36,877 nucleotides of DNA from Candidatus Cloacimonadota bacterium (GTDB lineage Bacteria > Cloacimonadota > Cloacimonadia > JGIOTU-2). The stretch covers positions 1 to 36,877 of the forward strand of contig JAFGDR010000029.1 in assembly GCA_016932035.1 (NCBI GenBank). Reading direction: 5' to 3'. The translations under genes were made by a program, and so were the position numbers. Positions 1 to 8,612 of the stretch are shown here, piece after piece (position 1 is the first letter of the stretch; every line of letters starts with the position of its first letter). Below the pieces are notes generated by a model. It had not been told where the DNA came from, searched no databases, and saw only the letters and a program-made list of their open reading frames with translations.

Positions 1-741
1 ATATTTATTCTGGCAATTGTCCTGTTTTTATTTACATGCAGTTATGACAAGGCAGAGAATTATGATTTGATCCCTCCGTCAAAGGTAGAGATGACACCCC
101 ATAAATGTGACCCGGGCGATCCTGGTTGCCAGTATACCGATCAGAACAACGGAATCGATGCATATCCTGCTGGCAGCCTAAACTACAACTGGATGAAGAT
201 ACAGTGGGATGATACTCCCCTGCAAAAAGATGGAGACATTCATCATATTGATATCTGGCGATTCAACGAGTACGGTGATACAACATTCGTAGAACAAATA
301 CCTTTTATACCAGACTCATCTCTATATTACGATAAATTCATTGGTTATGAGGAACCAGTCATACAAAAAACATGGTCGTATTTTATTGTCCCATTTGATG
401 AAGCAGGAAATTTCACAAACTCAGATACTGTCTCGTATCGATTGATCGAAGTGCCCGGTTTGCAGGCACCAGCAGATGGCAGCACTTTCTCTGTAAATGA
501 CCCAATTGAATTTTCATGGGATGGAACCGGTTACACATACCGCATTCTCTTTTACGATACCAGTCACAATCTAATCTTTTCTGATGATCTCATCCCTGGT
601 GAAACCAGCATAACGATCGATGAGATTGAATTCGTACCGATCCCGAGCATTAGTTATATCTGGCGCATTGATGCATTCTTTATCGTAGGAGACGATATCG
701 GATCTGAATCCGAAGAACGTATCATACATTTTACTCAATAA
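1..741 (+). CDS. Putative lipoprotein with fibronectin III-like modules (5' end missing)
   Basis: The open frame runs from the first base of the window, so the start lies upstream. The TTG at 67 is only an internal codon. The visible N-terminus is a hydrophobic stretch ending in a lipobox, with Cys encoded at 37-39 after LFLFT, so the mature protein should be lipid-anchored. The rest reads as one or two beta-sandwich modules: WxxIQWDD, HHIDIWRF, a WSYFIVPFDEAGN strand typical of FnIII-like domains, and a second FSWDG/YRILFYD/YIWRIDAF module. There is no catalytic motif. The gene precedes an SLBB protein and a polysaccharide co-polymerase on the same strand, which makes an envelope or exopolysaccharide role plausible. 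That role is inferred from context only. Confidence 0.7.
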   Translation: MFILAIVLFLFTCSYDKAENYDLIPPSKVEMTPHKCDPGDPGCQYTDQNNGIDAYPAGSLNYNWMKIQWDDTPLQKDGDIHHIDIWRFNEYGDTTFVEQIPFIPDSSLYYDKFIGYEEPVIQKTWSYFIVPFDEAGNFTNSDTVSYRLIEVPGLQAPADGSTFSVNDPIEFSWDGTGYTYRILFYDTSHNLIFSDDLIPGETSITIDEIEFVPIPSISYIWRIDAFFIVGDDIGSESEERIIHFTQ

Positions 742-802
742 ATAAATTGACGGAAAATTATCTTTTGAAAATTTGCATCCACACTAGTAAAGGGAGTTCA
801 AT

Positions 803-1303
803 ATGAAACACCTTTTTGTAATAATAATGAGTTTTATTCTCTTAAGTACTGCCTGCCTTGCTCAGGACAGTCCACCGATCACTCCGTCGACCAGTAGTTC
901 TGCGTATTCATACTCAGGAACTATGGGAGATGAAGAACAGTTGAGAATTTATACACAAATTTGGGGTCAGGTGCGCAAACCCGGTTTTTATCTTGTCCCT
1001 GATGACACAGATCTTTTAACGCTGCTGTCACTTGCGGGTGGACCTACAGAAGACGCCAAACTTTCCAAAATAAGGATTGTTCGACCCAGCCAGGAAAACC
1101 AGCAAGGTGAGGTGATCTGGATTAACCTTAAGAAATATCTTGATACTGGCAATTATGATATCGTGCCTGTGCTGAAAGCAGGAGATACCATAGTCGTATC
1201 CGGAACAGTATTTTATGGGATGGAGCGAGTCGCAGACTTTCTTGCAAAATTCGCAACTGTACTGAGTATTTATAATCTTTATTTAACCATTCAATCAAAA
1301 TAG
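803..1303 (+). CDS. SLBB-domain polysaccharide export protein
   Basis: This 166-residue protein starts at an ATG preceded by GGGAG at good spacing. It has a Sec signal peptide (about residues 1-20, hydrophobic core followed by CLAQ). Residues about 48-115 form one SLBB domain: the IWGQVRKPGFYLV strand pair, then LLTLLSLAGGPTEDA and a KIRIVRP strand. SLBB domains occur in Wza-type outer-membrane exporters, but the N-terminal poly-export domain of Wza is absent and the protein is less than half Wza length. A weakly hydrophobic tail (MERVADFLAKFATVL...) could be a membrane helix. It lies 15 bases upstream of the Wzc-like kinase and probably works with it as a periplasmic or outer-membrane partner in polysaccharide export. 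The substrate is unknown. Confidence 0.75.
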   Translation: MKHLFVIIMSFILLSTACLAQDSPPITPSTSSSAYSYSGTMGDEEQLRIYTQIWGQVRKPGFYLVPDDTDLLTLLSLAGGPTEDAKLSKIRIVRPSQENQQGEVIWINLKKYLDTGNYDIVPVLKAGDTIVVSGTVFYGMERVADFLAKFATVLSIYNLYLTIQSK

Positions 1304-1318
1304 ACTGAGAGATTACAT

Positions 1319-3610
1319 ATGATGCAATTCCCCGAACAAGAGCAAGAACAAGAGATTAAACTACGAGATTATTATAGAATAATTCTTCGTCATATAAAGC
1401 TCATTATAATCATCTTTTTTGTGGTCATGGCAGCTACGATTTATTACACTGCTCGTGCACCAAGAATCTACGAAAGCAGCGGAAAAATACTACTAGAGCT
1501 CAACAAACAAACCGACCTTTTTTTTAGTACTGGTGGTTTTGGACGCAATGACGTTAACAACCAGATGGAAGTTATTAAAAGCCCCTCGGTCATGGAAAAC
1601 GCTGTCTCAAAGCTTCAAAGAAATCCTATCGCTGAGAATTTCCCTATTCTTTCTTCCGATGTACCCCAAAAAGAATTAACAAAAAATATCGAAGTATCCG
1701 CAGAGCGTGAAACGGATATTGTCGATGTGTCATTTAAATCAACAAGCCCAGAAGAAGCTCAAGCAGCAGTCAATTCTGTTATGGATAGCTATCAGGAAGA
1801 GAGTTTGAAATATGCCCGTGCAGAAGTAACTAGTGTCCGAGAATTCCTTGAAAAGCAACTTGATGTCACATCAAAGAAACTTGCCATTTCTGAAGAAGAT
1901 CTTCGGGCATATAAAATAGCAAATGAAGTATTTGCTCTTTCCGAAGAAACTAAAGAGATGATCACAAACATGGTTGAGTTTGAAGCACAACTCAGTTCTG
2001 CACAAACAGAGTTGCAGGTTGTGGAAAACAAACTCAATTATCTAAAAAGCGAACTAACAAAGATCGACGAAGCCCTCGGCGAAGAAATGGAATCAATCTC
2101 TTCCCCGGTTTCAGAACAGTTGCGTCAAAAACTCATTGAAAATGAAAGCAGGCTTGCGATCCTCATGACAAAAGAGGGATATACGGAAAACCACCCTCAG
2201 CTCGTATCTCTGAGAAGTGAAATCGAGAATATTAAGCGCCAGATGAAGGCAGAAATCGATAAAATTTTAGAAGTGAACAAATACTCCTTTAATCCCCTTG
2301 ACAGACGTCAGGAGCTTTTTGTTGATATTATTAATACAGAAGTTGAATTCCAAACCGCAACAGCTAAAGTAAATGGTCTCGAAACGGTCGTAGAAGAATA
2401 CTCTGTAAGAATGTCTGGTCTTCCAGACGCCGAGCTGGAACTTGCACGATTGGAACGCTCTAAAGCAATCAATGAAGAAGTCTATAGCATGCTTGTTCAG
2501 CGATATGAAGAGGCAAAAATTTCAGAAGAGGGAAAACTGAGTAATATTCGTATTATCAATCAGGCTAGTTTACCCAAATCTCCAGTCTCACCGAAAGTAA
2601 AAATGAATATCCTTATAGGATTGCTTCTCGGACTTGGTCTGGGTATCGGTGCAGCATTCCTTCTTGAATCTCTTAATACGAAGATCAATAATCTCTCTGA
2701 TGTTGAGCGATATGTTAAGCTGCCCATCCTCGGCACGATCCCTGATATTCCACTTGATGAAAAACAACTTGCTGATATCGAAGATATGATGAGTAAAATT
2801 AAAGATCAAGAGAAATTGAAGGAATTAACAACGACTCAGCGGCAGATGGTTGCACGTCTCGTACCGCATTACAGTCCTAAATCGCCAATTGCTGAAGCAT
2901 ACAGAACCTTCAGAACTAATGCGGTGTCGCTTCCTTCGAAAGTACCTGGTAGTGGTAGAATCTTCCTTGTAACCAGTTCCGGTCCGAAAGAAGGAAAGTC
3001 TACCTCCAGCAGCAACCTTGCCATAACGTTGTCCCAGATGCGCTCAAAAACTGTACTTATTGACTGTGATATGAGACGACCAATGGTTCATAACCTGTTC
3101 ATGGTCTCGAGAGAGAACGGACTATCTCTATATTTAACAAAAGATGATATTGATATACACGATATTATCAAACCTTCGGGCATGGACAATCTGGATATCA
3201 TCACCGCAGGTCATGTTCCACCGAATCCCTCAGAGTTGCTTTCATCGAGAAAGATGGATGAGCTCTTTGCAAAACTGCGCGAAGAATATGATTATGTCAT
3301 TGTCGACTCTCCACCTATCATTGCTGTTACTGATGCCTTGATCCTAGCAAAGAAGGTTGATCAGCTTGTACTCGTCATACGTATTAATTCAACGGAGAGA
3401 GAGATCATAGAACAAGCCAAAAATCTCCTGCGAAATATTGATACCCAGGCAGCCGGAGTTGTTGTTAACGGAATCGAGGTAAAGAAATACTACAGCGGAT
3501 ATAAATATTACTATTACTACTATTATTATTACTACGCTGACGACGAAAAAGGTGCAAAAAAGAAAAAGAGAAAAAGTAAAGGTCACACAAGACTCACCAG
3601 CAAAGCTTAA
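1319..3610 (+). CDS. Wzc-like polysaccharide co-polymerase / BY-type tyrosine autokinase
   Basis: This 763-residue inner-membrane protein is of the PCP-2a/BY-kinase class, which controls chain length and export of capsule or exopolysaccharide. It has a Wzz domain with a first membrane helix (about 29-48) and a long periplasmic coiled-coil region (about 150-410). GNVR-type residues follow, then a second helix (about 430-450). The cytoplasmic kinase has Walker A GPKEGKST (about 555-562), Walker A' VLIDCDMRRP (about 579-588) and Walker B YVIVDSPP (about 660). The C-terminus is a tyrosine cluster, residues 724-739, with 13 Tyr in 16 positions including ten in a row (3506-3535), followed by a Lys/Arg-rich tail. 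Trans-autophosphorylation of such clusters regulates Wzc. Two ATGs lie in tandem (1319 and 1322). The 3' end overlaps ispE by 59 bases. Confidence 0.93.
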   Translation: MMQFPEQEQEQEIKLRDYYRIILRHIKLIIIIFFVVMAATIYYTARAPRIYESSGKILLELNKQTDLFFSTGGFGRNDVNNQMEVIKSPSVMENAVSKLQRNPIAENFPILSSDVPQKELTKNIEVSAERETDIVDVSFKSTSPEEAQAAVNSVMDSYQEESLKYARAEVTSVREFLEKQLDVTSKKLAISEEDLRAYKIANEVFALSEETKEMITNMVEFEAQLSSAQTELQVVENKLNYLKSELTKIDEALGEEMESISSPVSEQLRQKLIENESRLAILMTKEGYTENHPQLVSLRSEIENIKRQMKAEIDKILEVNKYSFNPLDRRQELFVDIINTEVEFQTATAKVNGLETVVEEYSVRMSGLPDAELELARLERSKAINEEVYSMLVQRYEEAKISEEGKLSNIRIINQASLPKSPVSPKVKMNILIGLLLGLGLGIGAAFLLESLNTKINNLSDVERYVKLPILGTIPDIPLDEKQLADIEDMMSKIKDQEKLKELTTTQRQMVARLVPHYSPKSPIAEAYRTFRTNAVSLPSKVPGSGRIFLVTSSGPKEGKSTSSSNLAITLSQMRSKTVLIDCDMRRPMVHNLFMVSRENGLSLYLTKDDIDIHDIIKPSGMDNLDIITAGHVPPNPSELLSSRKMDELFAKLREEYDYVIVDSPPIIAVTDALILAKKVDQLVLVIRINSTEREIIEQAKNLLRNIDTQAAGVVVNGIEVKKYYSGYKYYYYYYYYYYADDEKGAKKKKRKSKGHTRLTSKA

Positions 3611-4424
3611 TCTCTTTCTTGATCTCCTTCATAAAAGGGATGACGGCTTTCATGAAATAGAAACTATAATTGCGCCTATTACCCTTGCAGATCATCTTAT
3701 ATTTAGATTGACAGATAAAACAGAGGTGAAAATTTATTGCACCTCTGAAACACTTCAAGAATCAGAGAATATCATCTACAAAATCGCTCGTTATTTAAAA
3801 GATACATATAATGTGAAAAATGGTGTTGAAATTAAACTAAAGAAGAATATCCCAATTGCCGCAGGCTTGGGTGGCGGTAGTTCAAACGCAGCTACGACAA
3901 TTGATGTTTTAAATGAAATGTGGAATCTTGGTTTATCCCACAATGATTTGCATGAGGTTGTCGCACGTTTCGGAAGCGACATCAATTTCTTTTTAGAAGA
4001 CCAAACTGCATTCCTGTCGGGTCGAGGTGAAATTACCAAGGAAAGATTCCCAAATCCGCACATTGAACATATTCTCCTTGTTAATCCCGGCATTGAGATC
4101 GCAAGCAGAAATGCCTATTCCTGGTCTGTTATAGAAGATACTCACGAGAAGCAGAAATCAGCAATGATCAACGCGTTCTCTGTTAATGATATTGAGACAA
4201 TATGTAAGAATCTGTATAACGGACTCGAACAGGGTGTTTTTGCCCACTACCCTCTTTTACAGGAAATAAAAACTCAATTAATTGATCAAGGTGCATTGGG
4301 AAGCCTTATGTCTGGGAGTGGTTCGACTATTTTCGGCATTTTCCCATCCCGCGAGAAGCTTCAAATGGCAAAAAAGTATTTCAAGAAATATAATTACTGG
4401 GTTTATGAAACCAAAATTGGATAA
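3552..4424 (+). CDS. ispE: 4-diphosphocytidyl-2-C-methyl-D-erythritol kinase
   Basis: IspE phosphorylates the 2-hydroxyl of CDP-methylerythritol in the MEP isoprenoid pathway, in the cytoplasm. Family marks are present: SPAKLNLFL near the N-terminus (Lys18), the GHMP-kinase phosphate loop PIAAGLGGGSSNA (residues 101-113), the catalytic Asp in FGSDINFFL (Asp143), and the C-terminal SGSGSTIFG loop. The 290-residue length is normal. GTG at 3552 is the only usual start codon before the conserved SPAK motif in this frame. This places the start inside the tyrosine-kinase gene, in a 59-base overlap, so the two are probably translationally coupled. The first ten codons encode a basic stretch not typical of the family. 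A non-canonical start slightly downstream cannot be excluded. Confidence 0.93.
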   Translation: MQKRKREKVKVTQDSPAKLNLFLDLLHKRDDGFHEIETIIAPITLADHLIFRLTDKTEVKIYCTSETLQESENIIYKIARYLKDTYNVKNGVEIKLKKNIPIAAGLGGGSSNAATTIDVLNEMWNLGLSHNDLHEVVARFGSDINFFLEDQTAFLSGRGEITKERFPNPHIEHILLVNPGIEIASRNAYSWSVIEDTHEKQKSAMINAFSVNDIETICKNLYNGLEQGVFAHYPLLQEIKTQLIDQGALGSLMSGSGSTIFGIFPSREKLQMAKKYFKKYNYWVYETKIG

Positions 4425-4439
4425 TCAACGGAACATATT

Positions 4440-5402
4440 ATGAAATCAAAAATTCATATCTTTACGGGAAATTCAAATCCCGAATTAGCCCTGAAGGTTG
4501 CTGAACATGCAGGACTGCCGCTGAGTCGTGCCGAGGTTTTTAAATTCTCCAATGATAATACTTTTGTTAAAATCCTCGATAACGTTCGTGGAACAGATGT
4601 GTTCATTGTTCAGCCGACATGCATTCCGGTCAACGACAATGTCATGGAACTTCTTATCATGATCGATGCCCTGCATAGAGCTTCTGCAGGAAGAATCACT
4701 GCGGTCATACCTTATTACGGTTATGCTCGTTCTGATAAAAAAGACCAGCCAAGAGTTCCTATCACTGCAAAGCTTGTGGCAAACCTTTTAACGGTTGCCG
4801 GTGCAGACAGGGTTGTTACTTTTGACCTTCACGCCGAGCAAATCCAGGGATTCTTCGACATACCCGTTGACCACCTTTCGATGCTTCCAATATTCCTCAG
4901 CTATTTCCAGCCGTTGAACCTGAAAGATTGCGTTGTTGTAGCACCAGATACAGGTGGAACCCAGCGAGCACGTATGCTTGGTAAAGGGCTCAACGCAACA
5001 ATTGCAATTGGTGATAAGCGTAGGATCGGAAATCGCGGCAAACTGGAACTGCTAAATGTAGTTGGAGATGTTAAGAATAAAAACACCATAATCATTGACG
5101 ACATTATCGATTCTGGAAATTCTGTCATCAAAATGGCTGATGCACTTAAGAATGAAAGTGCAAAAAAAGTCTATTGCGCATGCACTCATGCAGTACTGAG
5201 TGGTGATGCGATCGAAAGAATCGATAGGTCAAATATACACGAACTTGTTGTCACTGATTCAATTCCTCTGGGAGAAAAGAAGCACAAAAGCTCAAAAATA
5301 AAACAGCTTTCAATTGCATCTCTTCTTGCTCAGGCAATCCTAAGAATTCATAATGAGGAATCGGTCAGTGTCCTATTCAAAATAGAAGATGAGGTTACAT
5401 AA
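4440..5402 (+). CDS. prs: Ribose-phosphate pyrophosphokinase
   Basis: This enzyme makes PRPP from ribose 5-phosphate and ATP for nucleotide, histidine and tryptophan synthesis. The 320 residues match the class I family length. Recognisable motifs are FTGNSNPELA at the N-terminus, the PYYGYARSDKKDQPRVPI loop (the family usually has YARQDRK), the metal-binding TFDLHAEQIQGFF segment, VVAPDTGG, DKRR, and the PRPP loop IIIDDIIDSGNS. The ATG lies 15 bases after ispE. The order ispE-prs-rplY-pth is frequent in bacteria and supports all four assignments. Confidence 0.96.
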   Translation: MKSKIHIFTGNSNPELALKVAEHAGLPLSRAEVFKFSNDNTFVKILDNVRGTDVFIVQPTCIPVNDNVMELLIMIDALHRASAGRITAVIPYYGYARSDKKDQPRVPITAKLVANLLTVAGADRVVTFDLHAEQIQGFFDIPVDHLSMLPIFLSYFQPLNLKDCVVVAPDTGGTQRARMLGKGLNATIAIGDKRRIGNRGKLELLNVVGDVKNKNTIIIDDIIDSGNSVIKMADALKNESAKKVYCACTHAVLSGDAIERIDRSNIHELVVTDSIPLGEKKHKSSKIKQLSIASLLAQAILRIHNEESVSVLFKIEDEVT

Positions 5403-5404
5403 AC

Positions 5405-6055
5405 ATGAAAATTAAAGCAGTAAAAAGAGAAACTGGAAAAAAGGCTGCCAAAAAGACGCGCAGTGAAGACAAAATTCCAGCAATTCTGTATGGATCTGAT
5501 ATGGAATCCATGCCCCTGGAAATTAATTATTCCGATTTCTATCATTATTATAAAGAGAGTCTTGGTCATCAGAGCTTTATCTTTCTTCAGATTGGAAGAA
5601 AGGAGCACCGGTGTTTAGTTCGAGACATGCAGATCGATCCGGTTACGCGAGAAATTGTACATCTTGATTTTATGGAAGTTTCCGCAGGACATAAACTCGA
5701 TGTTGATATCCCTGTTGTTACACTCGGTGATGCCCCCGGTATCAAAGAGGGTGGCATGCTTGAATCAGGAATTCGTGAACTCCAGGTGAGATGTTTACCC
5801 AAAGACCTACCGGACGTTATAGAAATAGATGTTTCCCAGCTTCAAATTGGTGATTCTATTCATATTGAAGATATCCAGGAAAAATATCCTGATGTCGAAT
5901 TCCTTCAACCCCTGAATACAACCTTGGTCTCAGTCCTTATACCTAAGATGGAGATTGAAGAAGCTCCTGAAGAGGAAGAACTGGCTGAAGGTGAAGAACC
6001 TGCTGAAGAAGCTGAAGAAAAGAGTGCAGAAGATTCTGAAGAAGAATCTGAATAA
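5405..6055 (+). CDS. rplY: 50S ribosomal protein bL25 (general stress protein Ctc form)
   Basis: This is the 5S rRNA-binding large-subunit protein in its long (TL5/Ctc) form: an N-terminal L25 beta-barrel (about 1-92, with IPAILYG and HLDFMEV) followed by the C-terminal TL5 domain (about 95-185, with VDIPVVTLGDAPGIKEGG). The last 30 or so residues are almost entirely Glu, Ala and Ser, giving a strongly acidic tail that is common in this form. The gene starts 2 bases after the prs stop, with GAGG upstream. Length is 216 residues. Confidence 0.95.
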   Translation: MKIKAVKRETGKKAAKKTRSEDKIPAILYGSDMESMPLEINYSDFYHYYKESLGHQSFIFLQIGRKEHRCLVRDMQIDPVTREIVHLDFMEVSAGHKLDVDIPVVTLGDAPGIKEGGMLESGIRELQVRCLPKDLPDVIEIDVSQLQIGDSIHIEDIQEKYPDVEFLQPLNTTLVSVLIPKMEIEEAPEEEELAEGEEPAEEAEEKSAEDSEEESE

Positions 6056-6069
6056 TAAAAAAAACATAC

Positions 6070-6657
6070 GTGAAACTCATTGTCGGGCTTGGTAATCCGG
6101 GACCTGAATATCAATTCACACGGCACAATGTCGGATTTATGGTTCTCGGTGCACTGTGTGAAAAACTACGGGTTCCTCGGTTTAAAAAAATCAAGAACTA
6201 TCTCCTTGCTCGAAAAGGTGAGTGGCTTTTTCTCAAACCGCTCACCTATATGAATCTTTCAGGACTGGCAGTTTCAGCAGTCATGGAAGAATTCGATGTA
6301 AAAAAAAGCGATCTTTTAATTATATTAGATGATGTGTATATCCCGCTGGGGAGTTTAAGGATTCGACGGCGCGGTTCTGATGCCGGACATAATGGTCTCA
6401 CATCAGTGATCGAAGCCCTGGATTCAGAAAATTTCCCCAGAATGCGTATTGGGATTCTTCCTGAAGGTTTTGAATCGGCTTCCGGGTTAGATATGCCCTT
6501 GGAAGAATTTGTTCTCATGAATTTTTCTGATAACGAAACGAAGCGTATAGAGGAAGTAATCCCTACAGCCGTGGAACTCACATCATACTTTATATATCAA
6601 AATTATGAAAAAATGAGTGCTGCATACAGCAGACTCTGTTCCTTATCCGTGGAATGA
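6070..6657 (+). CDS. pth: Peptidyl-tRNA hydrolase
   Basis: Pth releases tRNA from peptidyl-tRNA dropped by stalled ribosomes. The catalytic set is present: Asn9 and His19 in GLGNPGPEY...TRHNVGF, Asn62 in KPLTYMNLSG, the Asp pair at 87-88, and Asn108 in GSDAGHNGL. The 195-residue length is normal. The start is GTG at 6070 because the family begins immediately with a MKLIVGLGNPG-like strand. No good Shine-Dalgarno is visible, and an A-rich tract precedes the start. The gene lies 14 bases after rplY, and this rplY-pth pairing is very common. Confidence 0.95.
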   Translation: MKLIVGLGNPGPEYQFTRHNVGFMVLGALCEKLRVPRFKKIKNYLLARKGEWLFLKPLTYMNLSGLAVSAVMEEFDVKKSDLLIILDDVYIPLGSLRIRRRGSDAGHNGLTSVIEALDSENFPRMRIGILPEGFESASGLDMPLEEFVLMNFSDNETKRIEEVIPTAVELTSYFIYQNYEKMSAAYSRLCSLSVE

Positions 6658-6664
6658 CGGATTG

Positions 6665-6697
6665 CCTTCCGCTTTGCGGAAAATAAAACCGAAAGGA
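6665..6697 (+). promoter_or_regulatory. Candidate S6:S18-binding leader hairpin sequestering the rpsF ribosome-binding site
   Basis: The rpsF leader folds as an upper hairpin, TTCCGC (6667-6672), loop TTT, GCGGAA (6676-6681). A lower CC(TT) at 6665-6668 can pair with (AA)GG at 6693-6696. Between the two helices on the 3' side is an unpaired stretch containing ACCGA (6688-6692). The lower 3' strand is also the Shine-Dalgarno (AAAGGA) of rpsF. A hairpin with a CCG-containing bulge just before rpsF is the published layout of the bacterial S6:S18 autoregulatory mRNA motif. That S6:S18 binding would occlude initiation here is inference. Confidence 0.45.
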
Positions 6698-6702
6698 ATG
6701 CT

Positions 6703-6993
6703 ATGAAAAAATCATACGAATCGATGATCATCATCAAACCTCTATCTGAAGAAGAAACAAACCAGACACTTGACAAAGTCAAAAATTTCCTTACTGAACA
6801 TGAAGCTGAGATCGATAATGTGAATATCTGGGGATTACGTAAACTCGCTTATGAGATCGAAAAGCATAATGAAGGCTTCTATGCCATCCTCTATTTCTCA
6901 CTTGATCCCAGTCACATTAAAGCTTTGGAAAATTTCTACCGATTGAACGAAAACATCATAAGATTCAACGTTATTAAAAAAGAAAAAGACTAA
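6703..6993 (+). CDS. rpsF: 30S ribosomal protein bS6
   Basis: This 96-residue small-subunit protein pairs with S18 on the platform. MKKSYESMIIIKPL is the usual first strand, followed by WGLRKLAYEIEKHNEGFYAILYF and FYRLNENIIRFNVIK, which match S6 throughout. ATG at 6703 has AAGGA five to six bases upstream. It heads the classic rpsF-ssb-rpsR cluster and is preceded by the possible autoregulatory hairpin. Confidence 0.96.
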   Translation: MKKSYESMIIIKPLSEEETNQTLDKVKNFLTEHEAEIDNVNIWGLRKLAYEIEKHNEGFYAILYFSLDPSHIKALENFYRLNENIIRFNVIKKEKD

Positions 6994-7051
6994 AAAACTA
7001 CCTTTTCTTTCTAAATTGCATTTCATGCAGTTTAGAGGAGGGAGGAAAAAA

Positions 7052-7471
7052 ATGGCAAAAAAACTAAATCTGCCGAGAATTAACAATGTGATCGTCTCAG
7101 GACGATTAACACGGGATGTCGAACTCCGATATACCGGTTCTGGAACACCTGTTGCCACAATGAGTATTGCAGTGGACAGAGTGTACCGCGATTCCGATAA
7201 CAACTGGCAAACAGACACGAGTTTCTTTCGTGTCGTTGCATGGGCTCGTCTTGCTGAACGCGTCTCAGAGACACTGTCCAAAGGTTCTCCTGTAATTATT
7301 GAAGGTACGCTTCAGTCACGAACCTGGCAGGACAAAGACGACAATAACCGCACCTCAACTGAGATCGTGGCAAATCGTATACAGAATCTTGAGCGCGAAG
7401 CCCAGGATGGTGAGCAGGAACAAAGAACCGAAACGTCAAATCAGGAACCGGAAGACGACATACCATTCTAA
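7052..7471 (+). CDS. ssb: Single-stranded DNA-binding protein
   Basis: This SSB of 139 residues protects single-stranded DNA and recruits repair and replication partners. The OB fold covers about residues 10-112 (NNVIVSGRLTRDVELRYT, TSFFRVVAWARLAERV, GSPVIIEGTLQSRTWQDKD). A short acidic linker leads to the partner-binding tail ending DDIPF. The ATG at 7052 is chosen over an in-frame ATG at 7016 because a strong GGAGGGAGG lies just before it and the protein then starts as in homologues. It sits between rpsF and rpsR, as usual. Confidence 0.95.
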   Translation: MAKKLNLPRINNVIVSGRLTRDVELRYTGSGTPVATMSIAVDRVYRDSDNNWQTDTSFFRVVAWARLAERVSETLSKGSPVIIEGTLQSRTWQDKDDNNRTSTEIVANRIQNLEREAQDGEQEQRTETSNQEPEDDIPF

Positions 7472-7494
7472 ACAAAACGGAGATCTATTAGAAC

Positions 7495-7710
7495 ATGAGA
7501 AAAAACATAAGAAAAAGATATTGCAAATTCTGCAAGTATCCTGAAACAGAAATTGACTACAAGAATACTGACGTACTGCGCAAGTACATCATTGAATCCG
7601 GGAAGATCATTCCAAGAAAGATAACCGGCACCTGCAGTAAACACCAGAGAAAACTCGCTCGAGAAATCAAAAGAGCCAGACAAATGGCTCTCATTCCCTA
7701 TATCGGCTAA
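7495..7710 (+). CDS. rpsR: 30S ribosomal protein bS18, zinc-ribbon-like form
   Basis: This 71-residue basic protein is the S6 partner on the 30S platform. The core [28 protein letters not shown] and the [11 protein letters not shown] end are diagnostic. Cys10, Cys13, Cys47 and His50 (CxxC and CxxH) form the zinc-binding set seen in the C+ form of S18, so this organism keeps the metal-dependent version. It lies 23 bases after ssb. Confidence 0.96.
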   Translation: MRKNIRKRYCKFCKYPETEIDYKNTDVLRKYIIESGKIIPRKITGTCSKHQRKLAREIKRARQMALIPYIG

Positions 7711-7724
7711 TTGATCTACTACCG

Positions 7725-8612
7725 ATGATCCTGTACTGTGTTCTCATTGCAGTTGTAGCGCTTTTCTCCAGATTTTTTGCGCTTCTTATTGCGGTTCCTT
7801 TTGTCACAAAACTGATTTTTGTAACTGATGGGCAGGAGATTGAAACAACATCAAAGTCTCCTGCTCTTCTCCAATATCTGGGGATATTTACAGCGATCTG
7901 CGCACTGCTAGTCATTGTTAATGTGCTGCCATTGATCCAGGCATTTGAAATATGGATCAGTGTTGGCGTGAGCCCTTTGGTTTTTGCTTCGGCACTTCTT
8001 AAATACAAAAAATACGAGCCTGCGTTTCTACTCACAATGATACCAGGATTGCTTTTCATCGGTTTGAAAAATCTGTTCTTCTTCCCCTTTATAAAATTAG
8101 TGGCAGAAGAAAGCACACAACTCTTTTTGAGCAGCATCGAGAATGTTTTTTCACCAGAAATGCTGGAGTCGATGTATCCGACATTCGAAAAAATGCAGAA
8201 TATGATGATTTACGGAAATGCCTCGATCTGGATGACGAGTATTGTTTTCGGCGTCTTTTTTGGCGCATTACTCTTTTCAAGAAGAAATTCACTGAAATGG
8301 CATTTCAACAGCATCAAATTTCCATACTACATACAGATTGGTATCGCGATTGGATTGATATTATTCATTATAAAATTCAGAGCTTTCAGCTACAATGTAC
8401 TCTTCATTGTTGGTTTAATCCTTCTTATCCAGGGCTATTCTGTACTGTACTGCTATGTGGAAGCCATTCTGAACCGAAGTAAATTCCTTGGGATCATTAT
8501 GCTGATAATTCCGCTTTTCAGCTATATATTATTACTTGTTATCTCAGTTGCAGGGCTTCTTGACAACTGGTTACCATTACGAAAATTTGCACATCATAGA
8601 GGAGATACATAA
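7725..8612 (+). CDS. DUF2232 (YybS-like) polytopic membrane protein
   Basis: This 295-residue protein has about seven or eight hydrophobic helices and short loops, and no catalytic motif. Position supports the DUF2232/YybS assignment: that family is repeatedly found in the rpsF-ssb-rpsR-rplI neighbourhood, and here the gene sits exactly between rpsR and rplI. The stop and the rplI start overlap by one base (TAATG at 8610-8614), so rplI is probably translationally coupled. The Shine-Dalgarno before ATG 7725 is weak. Function is unknown; a transporter-like fold (ECF-type S component) has been suggested for the family, but nothing here tests it. Confidence 0.6.
   Translation: MILYCVLIAVVALFSRFFALLIAVPFVTKLIFVTDGQEIETTSKSPALLQYLGIFTAICALLVIVNVLPLIQAFEIWISVGVSPLVFASALLKYKKYEPAFLLTMIPGLLFIGLKNLFFFPFIKLVAEESTQLFLSSIENVFSPEMLESMYPTFEKMQNMMIYGNASIWMTSIVFGVFFGALLFSRRNSLKWHFNSIKFPYYIQIGIAIGLILFIIKFRAFSYNVLFIVGLILLIQGYSVLYCYVEAILNRSKFLGIIMLIIPLFSYILLLVISVAGLLDNWLPLRKFAHHRGDT

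Noticed and set aside
3389-3586. Antisense open frame over the tyrosine-rich tail
   Set aside because: It is only the complement of the Tyr codons (a Val/Ile-rich shadow), with no start signal.
7016-7051. Upstream in-frame start of ssb
   Set aside because: The extra 12 codons read through the strong Shine-Dalgarno and are not found in the family.
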